From Amycolatopsis balhimycina FH 1894 (lineage in GTDB: Bacteria > Actinomycetota > Actinomycetes > Mycobacteriales > Pseudonocardiaceae), in NCBI RefSeq assembly GCF_000384295.1, contig NZ_KB913037.1, positions 4,164,868 to 4,228,867 on the forward strand: DNA of 64,000 nt, read 5' to 3'. The translations under genes were made by a program, and so were the position numbers. The notes under the pieces were generated by a model. The model saw nothing but the letters and a program-made list of their open reading frames with translations, was not told where the DNA came from and ran no database searches. Positions 36,681 to 46,144 of the stretch are shown here, in pieces. The stretch's first letter is position 1, and each line of letters starts with the position of its first letter.

Positions 36681-37850
36681 TCAGCCCAGTGTCCCGCCGA
36701 CCTTGACGTGCCCCTTGAGCAGGTTGCGGGCGATGGTGCGGCGCTGGATCTCGTCGGTGCCCTCGTAGATGCGCAGCAGCCGCAGCTCGCGGTACCACCG
36801 CTCGACCGGAAGCTCGCGCGTGTAACCCATGCCACCGTGGATCTGCAGGACGCGGTCGACGATTTCGTTGGCCTTCTGGCCACCGTAGAGCTTCGCCATC
36901 GACTGCGCGTGCCGCGAATCGACGCCCTGGTCGACCTGCCAGGCGGCGTGCAGCACCAGCCACCGCAGCGCTTCCAGCTCGACACCGGAGTCGGCGATCA
37001 TCCACTGGATGGCCTGCCGCTCCGCGATCTTCTGGCCGAACGTCTCGCGGGTGTTGGCGTGCTCGATGGCCATCGAGATCAGCCGCTCGCACGAACCGAT
37101 CGCGCGGGCGGGCAGCAGGTAGCGGCCCTGGCCGATCCACTGCATGGCCAGCTCGAAGCCGCGGCCCTCTTCGCCGAGGATCTGCGTCTCGGGCACGCGG
37201 ACGTCCTGGAAGATCAGTGACGCCGGACCCCACTCGCCCATGGTGTCGATGTACTCGGACTTCCAGCCGGCCTCGCGGTCGACGAGGAAGCAGGTGACGC
37301 CGCCGTTCGCGCCCTTCTCCGGGTCGGTGATCGCGAAGACCATGGTGAAGTCGGCCTCGTTGCCACCGGTGATGAAGGTCTTCTCGCCGTTGATGACCCA
37401 GTCGCCGCCGTCCTTGCGAGCGGTGGTCCGGATGGCCTTGGCGTCCGACCCGGCGCCCGGCTCGGTGATCGCGAAGCACGACTTGCGCTCGCCCGAGATG
37501 GTCGGCAGCAGGTAGGTCTGCTTCTGCTCTTCGTTGGCGTGGAACAGGATGTTGTCCGCGGCGCCGCCGAAGCGGAACGGGACGAAGGTGCGGCCGAGCT
37601 CGGCCTCCAGCAGCGCGGCCATCACGGCGGACAGGCCCATGCCGCCGCACTCCTCCGGGGTCAGCACACCCCAGAAGCCGGACTCCTTCGCCTTGAGCTG
37701 GAGGTCCTTCAGCTCCTCGCCGGTCAGGCCGGGCTGGTGGGCGCGCTCGCGCCGCAGGACCTCCTGCTCGAGCGGGATCAGCTCCCGCTGGACGAACGTG
37801 CGGACCCAGTCGCGCACTTCCCGTTCTTCCGTGCTGAGTGAAAAGTCCAT
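36681..37850 (-). CDS. Acyl-CoA dehydrogenase
   Basis: 389 residues with the full family layout: N-terminal helices with LKAKESGFWGVLTPEECGGMGL, the FAD-contact motif CFAITEPGAGSDAKAIRTTA and TFITGGNEADF. The C-terminal domain has QIHGGMGYTRELPVERWYRELRLLRIYEGTDEIQRRTIARNLL; Glu in YEG is the catalytic-base position. Start ATG 37850 has GGAGGAG upstream. A TAAGCGCTTGCTTA-like palindrome (37877-37890) lies in the promoter region and could bind a TetR-type fatty-acid regulator. Confidence 0.9.
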   Translation of the reverse strand: MDFSLSTEEREVRDWVRTFVQRELIPLEQEVLRRERAHQPGLTGEELKDLQLKAKESGFWGVLTPEECGGMGLSAVMAALLEAELGRTFVPFRFGGAADNILFHANEEQKQTYLLPTISGERKSCFAITEPGAGSDAKAIRTTARKDGGDWVINGEKTFITGGNEADFTMVFAITDPEKGANGGVTCFLVDREAGWKSEYIDTMGEWGPASLIFQDVRVPETQILGEEGRGFELAMQWIGQGRYLLPARAIGSCERLISMAIEHANTRETFGQKIAERQAIQWMIADSGVELEALRWLVLHAAWQVDQGVDSRHAQSMAKLYGGQKANEIVDRVLQIHGGMGYTRELPVERWYRELRLLRIYEGTDEIQRRTIARNLLKGHVKVGGTLG

Positions 37851-37876
37851 GGCGTGGCTGCTCCTCCGACACTGGC

Positions 37877-37890
37877 TAAGCGCTTGCTTA
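37877..37890. promoter_or_regulatory. Candidate TetR-type operator upstream of acyl-CoA dehydrogenase
   Basis: The near-perfect palindrome CTAAGCGCTTGCTTAG (AAGC/GCTT arms) lies about 30 bp upstream of the start codon. Palindromes of the TAAGC(A/G)...GCTTA type are known targets of actinobacterial acyl-CoA-responsive TetR proteins. Assignment is by motif only. Confidence 0.5.
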
Positions 37891-37980
37891 GTTCAGGGTA
37901 CCTCCTGAGTACGGGGTAACCCCAGACCTCGGCCGGAATTCGTGACAACGGCTGCCGGGCCGGGAAAGATCGGAGACGTG

Positions 37981-38667
37981 ATGGAGATCGTGGTCCGCTG
38001 GTCATCGCCGCTGCCCGCCGAAGAGCGTTTCCTGCGCCTGCTGGACGACGTCGAGCAGGGGCGGTTCGCCGCGTACCGCCAGGAGGCGGACAAGCGGCGG
38101 TTCCTCACCGGCCGCGTCCTGGCGAAGACGGTCGCGGCCGAGCGGCTGGGCGTCCCGGTCGAGTCGGTGAAGTTCGACGCGACCTGCGAGGACTGCGGCA
38201 AGCCGCACGGGCGCCCGCGGATCCCCGGCGCGGACCTGGCGTTGTCGATCTCGCACTCGGGCGACCTGATCGGCCTCGCGGCGACACCGTCGATCCCGGT
38301 GGGCCTCGACGTCGAAACGACCACCCGCCGAGCGGACGAGGGCCTGATCGAGTACGCGCTGAGCCCGGCCGAGACGGCGTCGCTGGCCGGCTTGCCGGCG
38401 GAGGACCGCGCGGCGGCGTTCTTCGTCTACTGGACCCGCAAGGAAGCGGTGATGAAGGCCACGGGCAAGGGCCTGCGCATCCCGCTGAAGAGCATCACGT
38501 TCTCCCGCCACGACGAACCGGCCCGCCTGGTCTTCTCGGGCGACGCTGCCCTGAACCCGGCGACGACGCGCCTGGCCGACCTCAAGGCGGCGGACGGCTA
38601 CCGCGCGGCCATCGCGGTGCTGACCACCGACGAGCTGTCGGTCACCGAGGAACACTGGACCCCGTAG
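37981..38667 (+). CDS. 4'-phosphopantetheinyl transferase (Sfp type)
   Basis: 228 residues from ATG 37981, after CGGAGACGTG. Motifs: LALSISHSGDLIGLAA, PVGLDVETT (Mg-binding Asp/Glu) and FFVYWTRKEAVMKATGKGL, which carries the catalytic WxxKEAxxKxxGxGL signature. It transfers phosphopantetheine from CoA to carrier proteins of polyketide, peptide or fatty-acid synthases. No synthase gene is in the window; the nearby isochorismate synthase hints at catechol siderophore metabolism. Confidence 0.9.
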   Translation: MEIVVRWSSPLPAEERFLRLLDDVEQGRFAAYRQEADKRRFLTGRVLAKTVAAERLGVPVESVKFDATCEDCGKPHGRPRIPGADLALSISHSGDLIGLAATPSIPVGLDVETTTRRADEGLIEYALSPAETASLAGLPAEDRAAAFFVYWTRKEAVMKATGKGLRIPLKSITFSRHDEPARLVFSGDAALNPATTRLADLKAADGYRAAIAVLTTDELSVTEEHWTP

Positions 38668-38690
38668 GAAGGCCCCCGGCTCAACCCCGG

Positions 38691-39845
38691 TCAGACTCCG
38701 GCGAGATCCTCCAGGCCCATCGCGGTCAGCAGGGTGCGGAACTTCGCCGTCGTCTCGTCCAGCTCCGCCTGCGGGTCCGACGCCGGCACGATGCCGCCGC
38801 CCGCGTACAGGCGCATCGACGTCGACGCGATCTCCGCGCAGCGGATCGCCACCGCCCACTCGCCGTCGCCCGCCGCGTCGACCCAGCCGACCGCGCCCGC
38901 GTAGTAGTCGCGGTCGAACGGCTCCAGCTCCTGGACCAGCTCGCGGGCCTCGTCCGTCGGGGTGCCGCAGATCGCCGGGGTCGGGTGGAGCGCGGCCGCG
39001 AGGTCCAGGGCCGTGACGTCCGGGTCGGCCAGCTCGCCCGTGATCGGGGTGCGCAGGTGCCAGATCGCCGGCGTCGTCACCAGCTCCGGCCCCGCCGGGA
39101 CGTCCAGGCTCCGGCAGAACGGCCGCAGCGCCTCGACGACGTAGTCGATCACCACGGCGTGCTCGAGCTGGTCCTTGCGGGACGTCCGGAGCGCCTCGCC
39201 GTTCGCGCGGTCGGTGACCGGGTCGGCCGAGCGCGGCATCGATCCGGCGTGCGGCGAAGAAAACACCGTGCGGCCGGTGCGGCGCAGCAGCAGCTCGGGC
39301 GTGGCGCCGACCAGCGACCGCCCGCCGGGCAGCTCGGCCGCGTACGTGAAGTGCCGGGGATTGCCGACCGCCAGGTTGCGCACGATGCTCTCGGCGGGAA
39401 CCGGCGAGTCGAACTCGAGGTCGAGCGCGCGAGCCAGGACGGCTTTGCGCAGCTCTCGCGAAGCCAACGCCGCCACCGCGGACCGCACAGCCTCCATGTG
39501 CTGCGAAGGAGACGGCACCGCACGCACCCGCACGGGCGCCGGCAGGACTTCGCGGGGCAGCGACGGCGCCCCTTCGGACCGGTGGACGGTCCGGGGTACG
39601 ACGAGATAACCCGGCACCTTCGTGTCGGGCCCGGTGTCGAACGGCAGGACACCGACGGCCAGCGGGGCACCGGTCTCGGCCAGGACGCCCGGGATCACCG
39701 AGGCGAGCCGCCGGGGGTCCGTCTCGGTGACGGTCCGGATCGTGCCCTGCGCGAGCAGTGCGCGCTGGGCCGTCGTGAAGAGGAAGTCGCCTCGCTGGTA
39801 GCGGGCGGCGAGGTCAGCCGGGGTTGCCGGATCAGGTGAGCTCAC
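38691..39845 (-). CDS. Isochorismate synthase (EntC/DhbC-like)
   Basis: 384 residues of the chorismate-binding family: ELRKAVLARALDLEF (lysine base region), RSLVGATPELLLRR, FSSPHAGSMPRSADP, DQLEHAVVIDYVVEAL and the C-terminal HPTPAICGTPTDEA, FDRDYYAGAVGWVDAAGDGEWAVAIRCAEI and YAGGGIVPASDPQAELDET. It converts chorismate to isochorismate for siderophores, menaquinone or salicylate. It is convergent with the phosphopantetheinyl transferase gene (23-bp gap). No entA/B or NRPS gene is adjacent, so the end product is unknown. Confidence 0.88.
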   Translation of the reverse strand: MSSPDPATPADLAARYQRGDFLFTTAQRALLAQGTIRTVTETDPRRLASVIPGVLAETGAPLAVGVLPFDTGPDTKVPGYLVVPRTVHRSEGAPSLPREVLPAPVRVRAVPSPSQHMEAVRSAVAALASRELRKAVLARALDLEFDSPVPAESIVRNLAVGNPRHFTYAAELPGGRSLVGATPELLLRRTGRTVFSSPHAGSMPRSADPVTDRANGEALRTSRKDQLEHAVVIDYVVEALRPFCRSLDVPAGPELVTTPAIWHLRTPITGELADPDVTALDLAAALHPTPAICGTPTDEARELVQELEPFDRDYYAGAVGWVDAAGDGEWAVAIRCAEIASTSMRLYAGGGIVPASDPQAELDETTAKFRTLLTAMGLEDLAGV

Positions 39846-39874
39846 AACGTCCAGCGTCCCAGGCTCCGGGAGAT

Positions 39875-39912
39875 CCGCGAGGGAAGTGTCGCCAGCGACA
39901 CTTCCCTCGCGG
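39875..39912 (-). terminator. 38-bp palindromic terminator after mIHF gene
   Basis: Perfect 18-nt arms (CCGCGAGGGAAGTGTCGC and complement) around CA. It lies 19 bp past the stop of the minus-strand mIHF gene and 29 bp upstream of the isochorismate synthase start, so it should separate the two transcripts. It is built like the other long palindromes but with its own sequence. Confidence 0.8.
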
Positions 39913-39931
39913 TCAGCTCCAGGGGATGAGG

Positions 39932-40243
39932 CTACTTGAGCGCGTCGATGAGCGCCTCGCGCTGGCGCTCGCCCAGGCCGGCCGCACGCCGGTCCGGGTC
40001 GATGCCGGCCTGCTCGAGCAGGGCGGCGACCTTCACCGCGCCGAGGCCGGGGACGGCCTTCAGCAGCTGGGTGACCTTCGTCTTCCCGATGGTCTTGTTC
40101 TCCTTGGCCTGCTTGAGCACCTTTTCGATGCTCTCCTTGCCGGACTTGATCGACGCGAGCAGCTCCGAACGCGCCTTGCGAGCCTCGGCGGCCTTTGCCA
40201 AGGCATCGGCGCGCTGCTCCGGAGTCAACGTAGGCAGAGCCAA
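39932..40243 (-). CDS. mihF: Integration host factor, actinobacterial type (mIHF)
   Basis: 103 residues from an unusual TTG start at 40243. Translation there gives (M)ALPTLTPEQRADALAKAAEARKARSELL, which aligns with mycobacterial mIHF starting MALP; a ribosome site GAAAGGA lies 8 bases upstream. The C-terminus VTQLLKAVPGLGAVKVAALLEQAGIDPDRRAAGLGERQREALI has the helix-two-turn-helix DNA-binding region. mIHF bends DNA and organises the nucleoid. Longer upstream starts would add unrelated basic residues and are rejected. Confidence 0.9.
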   Translation of the reverse strand: MALPTLTPEQRADALAKAAEARKARSELLASIKSGKESIEKVLKQAKENKTIGKTKVTQLLKAVPGLGAVKVAALLEQAGIDPDRRAAGLGERQREALIDALK

Positions 40244-40687
40244 CGTAGTGTCCTTTCCTCTCAGGTCTCCGCTTTCGCGGCCGACAGCTTTTACGAGTGC
40301 TTGCTCCTGCAAGCGCTGCTCAGCCGTCTCTTGCCACGGGCCCAGTAAACGCCACCGGCTTCGTGCCCGTGCAACCGACACGCACTTATTACCCCCGGAG
40401 GTGATACCGGGCAACCCGCCCCGGCCTGCGGAAACGCTCCCAGCAATCGTCCGGGATGACGTCACTCACCCGGAAGTGAAGCTTCCACTACAGCCCGTTC
40501 TTGCGCACATTTCCTTGCCCATAAGGAAAACCCGAAAAATTGATGATCTTGATCATCGTCCGGTGGTCGCCCGATCGCGCGACGACCGTGACCGAACGGA
40601 GCCGTTGTTGACCATGTCCGCTTCACCCGATCCGCACTAGAGTCGGCGCAACCCCAGTTCACCGGCGAACAACCCCCGGGAGCGACC
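40244..40687. promoter_or_regulatory. 444-bp noncoding region: divergent promoters of mihF and acyl-CoA ligase
   Basis: No gene is seen. An AT-rich island at 40505-40560 has GATGATC-TT-GATCATC (40542-40557), a perfect 7-bp-arm palindrome, and TTCCTT/AAGGAA (40511-40528). These could be operators for the ligase gene. TAGAGT (40638-40643) is a possible -10. The length suits a highly expressed mihF with a long 5' region. Confidence 0.45.
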
Positions 40688-42316
<1,629 letters not shown>

Positions 42317-42344
42317 CGGGTAAATCTCCGGCGTGCCCTGAGTT

Positions 42345-42395
42345 CCGTGAATGGCACATTGAGGGACTCTATGTCCCTCGATGTGCCATTCACGG
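42345..42395. repeat. 51-bp dispersed palindrome, copy 3 (likely terminator)
   Basis: Same 24-nt arms and 3-base loop as the other copies, with one T/T mismatch beside the loop and one T-G pair in the stem. It lies 28 bp past the ligase stop and 23 bp before the sugar-binding lipoprotein ATG. A GTG inside it is in frame with that gene. Confidence 0.9.
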
Positions 42396-42418
42396 ACCTA
42401 CGCGGAGGAGTACTGGGG

Positions 42419-43717
42419 ATGCAGCGCACCAGGCGGAGCTTTTTGGCGCTCGCGGGAGCGGGCGCGGTGAGCGCGGTGGCGACGGCGTGCGGGTCGAACA
42501 CCGGGCGGCAGGGTGACCCGCCGCCCTCGACGGCGTACTCGGCGGGGCCGCCGCCGTCAGACGCGCCGAAGGTCACGCTCCAGCAGTGGTACCACGCGTA
42601 CGGCGAGGAAGGCGTCCAGGACGCCGTCAAGCGGTACGCCGCGACCTACCCCGCCGCGGCCGTGAACGTGCAGTGGAACCCGGGCGACTATGACTCGAAG
42701 ATCGTCACCGCACTGCAGAACAGCACCGTGCCGGACGTCTTCGAGGCGCAGGTCAAGATCGACTGGGTGCGGCAGCACCAGGTCATCCCGCTCGACGACG
42801 TCATCGTGGCGGCGAAGGGCGACTTCAGCCCGGCCGTGCTGGCCGCGCAGACCGTCGAGGGCCGGGTCTACGGCATCCCGCAGGCCACCGACACGCAGGT
42901 GCTCTTCTACCGCAAGAGCCTGCTGCAGGCCGCGGGCGTGCAGCCGCCGCAGACGGTCGACGAGCTGGTCGACGCGGCCGCGAAGCTCACGAAGGACGGC
43001 ATCAAGGGCTTCTTCGCGGGCAACGACGGCGGCGTCGGCGTGCTCACCGGACCGCTGCTCTGGTCGGCCGGTCTCGACTACCTGAAGAACGGCAACCGCG
43101 AGGTCGGCTTCGACGACCCCCGCGCGGCGACCGCCCTGGCGAAGCTGCACACGCTGAACGCCAACGGTTCCCTGCTGCTCGGCGCGCCGTCGGACTGGTC
43201 CGACCCGGGCGCGTTCGTCGACGGGCTCACCGCGATGCAGTGGACCGGGCTGTGGAACGTGCCGAAGATCCGCGCCGCGTTCGACGACGACTTCGGCGTG
43301 CTGCCGTTCCCCCGCCTCGACGGCAGCGGCGCGCCGTCGGTGCCGGTCGGCGCGTACAGCGCGATGGTCAACGCCAAGAGCGCGCACGTCGCCGAGGCCA
43401 AGGCGTTCGTCAAGTGGCTGTGGATCGACAACACGGCCGCCCAGCTCGAGTTCGCGACGAAGTTCGGCTTCCACGTCCCGGCGCGCCAGAGCCTGATCGA
43501 CCGCGCGGACAACCTCAAGTCCGGCCCGGCCGCCGACGCGGCCCGGTTCGTCAAGGAGAACAGCCACCTCGTCGGCGGCCCGGTGTGGACGCAGCAGGCG
43601 AACACGGCGTTGTCCGACGCGGTCGCGAAGATCGCGAAGGAGGGAGCGGACCCGGCCGGGCAGGTCAAGACCGCCGTCGAGGTGGCCAAGGCCGAGTTGA
43701 AGCGCCTGTTCGGATGA
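42419..43717 (+). CDS. Sugar ABC importer solute-binding lipoprotein
   Basis: 432 residues from ATG 42419, with GGAGGAG 9 bases upstream. An upstream in-frame GTG inside the palindrome would add 24 residues before the signal and is rejected. The signal (MQRTRRSFLALAGAGAVSAVATAC) carries a twin-arginine-like RR and a lipobox VATAC. The body is a family-1 extracellular sugar-binding protein: TLQQWYHAYGEEGVQDAVKRYAA, VPDVFEAQVKIDW, YGIPQATDTQVLFYRKSLL and MQWTGLWNVPKI. It heads an operon with two permeases. Confidence 0.88.
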   Translation: MQRTRRSFLALAGAGAVSAVATACGSNTGRQGDPPPSTAYSAGPPPSDAPKVTLQQWYHAYGEEGVQDAVKRYAATYPAAAVNVQWNPGDYDSKIVTALQNSTVPDVFEAQVKIDWVRQHQVIPLDDVIVAAKGDFSPAVLAAQTVEGRVYGIPQATDTQVLFYRKSLLQAAGVQPPQTVDELVDAAAKLTKDGIKGFFAGNDGGVGVLTGPLLWSAGLDYLKNGNREVGFDDPRAATALAKLHTLNANGSLLLGAPSDWSDPGAFVDGLTAMQWTGLWNVPKIRAAFDDDFGVLPFPRLDGSGAPSVPVGAYSAMVNAKSAHVAEAKAFVKWLWIDNTAAQLEFATKFGFHVPARQSLIDRADNLKSGPAADAARFVKENSHLVGGPVWTQQANTALSDAVAKIAKEGADPAGQVKTAVEVAKAELKRLFG

Positions 43718-44610
43718 AGGGGCGCGACGCACGCGCATTCTGGCTGTTCGTCGGGCCTTTTCTGCTCGGGCTCGCGATCTTCGCGTACCTGCCGATCGGC
43801 TGGAGCGCGTACCTGTCCTTCTTCGACGCGCGCAACACGGTCACGCCGACGCGGTTCGTCGGGCTGGACAACTACGCGCACATGCTCACCGACGAGCCGT
43901 TCCTGTCGAGCCTCGGCACGTTCAGCGTGTTCGCGCTGTTCATCGTGCCGCTGACGTTCGTCGTGTCGCTCGCGCTGGCGCTCGGCGTCCACCAGCTGCG
44001 GTTCGCGCGGGCGTTCTTCCGGTCGGTGTTCTTCTTGCCGTTCGCGTGTTCGTACGTCGTGGCGTCGCTGATCTGGAAGACGTCGCTGTTCTCGGGTGTC
44101 CGATATGGACTGGCGAACACGGTGCTGGCGGTCTTCGGCGTGGACCCGGTGGCGTGGACCGGGACGGTGCACCCGCCGCTGTACTGGGTGGTGCTGGTGA
44201 CGGCGCGGCTGTGGCTGCAGCTGGGGTTCTACATGATCCTCTTCATCGCGGCGCTGCAGCGGATCCCCGCCCAGCTGTACGAAGCGGCGTGGCTCGACGG
44301 CGCCGAACCGGGGTGGCAGGTGTTCCGGTACATCACGCTGCCGCAGCTGCGCGCGACGGCGGTGGCGGTGCTGCTGCTGAACCTGATCAACGCGTACCAG
44401 GCGTTCGACGAGTTCTACAACATCATGGGCGACGCCCGCGGCTACCCGCCGTTCGCGCGGCCGCCGCTGGTCTACCTGTACTACACCTCGCTCGGCTCCG
44501 GCGGGCAGGACCTCGGCCGCGGCAGCGCGGGCGCGGTGATCCTGGCGCTGCTCATCGCACTGGTGACCCTGCTGCAGGGCCGGGTGTTCCGCTTCGGGCG
44601 TGCGTCGTGA
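43714..44610 (+). CDS. Sugar ABC importer permease (MalF/UgpA-like)
   Basis: 298 residues with six predicted membrane helices. LFVGPFLLGLAIFAYLPIGWSAYLSFFD is the typical start. The ATPase-contact EAA loop is YEAAWLDGAEPGWQVFRYITLPQL. The ATG overlaps the binding-protein stop (ATGA) and its stop overlaps the next permease GTG. Confidence 0.9.
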   Translation: MKGRDARAFWLFVGPFLLGLAIFAYLPIGWSAYLSFFDARNTVTPTRFVGLDNYAHMLTDEPFLSSLGTFSVFALFIVPLTFVVSLALALGVHQLRFARAFFRSVFFLPFACSYVVASLIWKTSLFSGVRYGLANTVLAVFGVDPVAWTGTVHPPLYWVVLVTARLWLQLGFYMILFIAALQRIPAQLYEAAWLDGAEPGWQVFRYITLPQLRATAVAVLLLNLINAYQAFDEFYNIMGDARGYPPFARPPLVYLYYTSLGSGGQDLGRGSAGAVILALLIALVTLLQGRVFRFGRAS

Positions 44611-45422
44611 GGGCGGCCCTGCGCTGGGCGGCGCTCATCATCGCGGCGGTGCTCTTCCTGCTGCCGTTCTACCTGCTGCTGCGCAACGGACTGGCGTCGC
44701 GGACGGAAATCACCGCTCCACAGTGGACTTTCTTTCCGTCCACAGTGCACTGGGAGAACTTCTCCCGCCTGTTCTCGCTGCCGGACGTGCCCTTCGCGCG
44801 CAGCTTGCTGAACTCCGCGCTGGTCACGACCCTGCAGACGACCGGGCTGCTGGTGGTCTGCTCACTGGCGGGTTACGGCCTGGCCCGGATCCCGTACCGG
44901 CACTCGCGGCCGGTGTTCTACGCGGTACTGGCGACGCTGATGATCCCGACGTCGGTGACGTTCGTGCCGAGCTTCGTCGTGGTCTCGTCGCTCGGCTGGC
45001 TGTCGGACTTCCGCGGCCTGGTGATCCCCGGGCTGTTCAGCGCGTTCAGCGTGTTCCTGTTCCGCCAGTACTTCCTGGACTTCCCACGCGAACTGGAGGA
45101 AGCGGGCCGGGTGGACGGGCTCAGCCGCTGGGGTGTCTTCTGGCGGATCGTGGTGCCGAACTCGAAGGGGTTCTTCGCCGCGATCGCGGCGATCACCGTG
45201 ATCGGCAGCTGGAACGCGTTCCTGTGGCCGCTGATCATCGCCCAGTCCCCCGATTCGTGGACGGTCCAGGTGGCGCTGTCGGGCCTGCTGACGGCCCAGA
45301 ACCCGCAGCTGAACCTGCTGTTCCTGGCGGCGGCGGTGTCGATCCTGCCGATCATGCTGCTGTTCGCGTTCCTGCAGCGCTACCTGGTCCGCGGGGTGGC
45401 GGACTCGGGCCTGAAAGGTTGA
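44607..45422 (+). CDS. Sugar ABC importer permease (MalG/UgpE-like)
   Basis: 271 residues from GTG 44607. Six helices; EAA loop EEAGRVDGLSRWGVFWRIVVPNSKG; late GSWNAFLWPLIIAQSPDSWTVQVAL is typical of MalG-type subunits. It is the last gene of the importer operon. No ATPase gene follows, so the importer probably uses a shared MsiK/UgpC-type ATPase encoded elsewhere, as is known in streptomycetes. Confidence 0.9.
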   Translation: MRAALRWAALIIAAVLFLLPFYLLLRNGLASRTEITAPQWTFFPSTVHWENFSRLFSLPDVPFARSLLNSALVTTLQTTGLLVVCSLAGYGLARIPYRHSRPVFYAVLATLMIPTSVTFVPSFVVVSSLGWLSDFRGLVIPGLFSAFSVFLFRQYFLDFPRELEEAGRVDGLSRWGVFWRIVVPNSKGFFAAIAAITVIGSWNAFLWPLIIAQSPDSWTVQVALSGLLTAQNPQLNLLFLAAAVSILPIMLLFAFLQRYLVRGVADSGLKG

Positions 45423-45479
45423 GTAACGTGATGCGCGGTCCGGGCGACTTCGCTGGGGACGGACAGAAACGGGTGCGGT

Positions 45480-45968
45480 GTGACCAGTTACGACCCTTAT
45501 CAGCCCGAGCGGCAGGGACCCGCCCCGGTCGACCCGGCGTGGCAGCAGTACCCGCCGTCGGCGCCGGTGCCGCAACTGCCGCAAACGCCGCAAACGCCGC
45601 AACAATGGGGAACGCAGCCGTACCCGGTCCAGCCGTACGCCGCACAGCCGTATGCCGCACAGCCGTACCCGATGGCCGCGTACCCGATGCTGCGCACGAG
45701 CGGCATGGCGGTGGCCGGCATGGTCGTCGGCATTGTCGCCCTGGTCATGTTCTGGGTCCCCTTCCTCGACCTGCTCCTGGGTTTCCTGGCGATCGGCCTG
45801 TCCTGGGCCGGCATGCTCCAGGCCGACCGGCCGGGTTACACGGGCAAGGGCATGGGCATCGCGGGGCTGGTGTGCGGCATCATCGCGGTGATCCCGGCCC
45901 TGGTGATCATGCTGTTCTTCTTCGGCTTGTTCGCCGCGGCCGGCACCGCGTGCGGCATCGCCTGCTGA
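45480..45968 (+). CDS. DUF4190-type membrane protein with Pro/Gln-rich N-terminus
   Basis: 162 residues from GTG 45480; no clear ribosome site. Residues 1-68 are low-complexity Pro/Gln/Tyr (repeats such as PQTPQTPQQ and YAAQPYAAQPYPMAAYP). Then two-helix DUF4190-like membrane domain (SGMAVAGMVVGIVALVMFW, GIAGLVCGIIAVIPALVIML). The function is unknown. Confidence 0.75.
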   Translation: MTSYDPYQPERQGPAPVDPAWQQYPPSAPVPQLPQTPQTPQQWGTQPYPVQPYAAQPYAAQPYPMAAYPMLRTSGMAVAGMVVGIVALVMFWVPFLDLLLGFLAIGLSWAGMLQADRPGYTGKGMGIAGLVCGIIAVIPALVIMLFFFGLFAAAGTACGIAC

Positions 45969-46077
45969 GCCTCGACGGCCTCGCTCAGCGGCGGAAATGA
46001 CCACGACCTTCGGCGGTACACCCCACCCCGAATGCTGTGACAAAGTGGATTGAACTGTCACGGTGAATGTTTTTCAC

Positions 46078-46099
46078 GTTCACCCCGCGTCCACCCACG
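46078..46099 (+). promoter_or_regulatory. PHO-box-like direct repeat upstream of metallophosphoesterase
   Basis: Two adjacent 11-bp units, GTTCACCCCGC and GTCCACCCACG, fit the pattern of actinobacterial PhoP boxes (conserved GTTCA at 11-bp spacing). They are 46 bp before the ATG of a secreted phosphoesterase, a plausible phosphate-starvation gene. A GTGAA/TTCAC inverted repeat overlaps just upstream (46063-46083). Confidence 0.45.
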
Positions 46100-46144
46100 T
46101 CCGGCATGGTGCCGGTCAACCGAAAAGACTGGGGAGCGAACACC

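Noticed and set aside
37981..39845. Siderophore biosynthetic gene cluster
   Set aside because: Only two relevant genes, no synthetase, dehydrogenase or exporter in the window.
42347..42418. GTG inside the 51-bp palindrome as start of the sugar-binding lipoprotein
   Set aside because: It would place 24 residues before a complete lipoprotein signal; ATG 42419 has GGAGGAG upstream.
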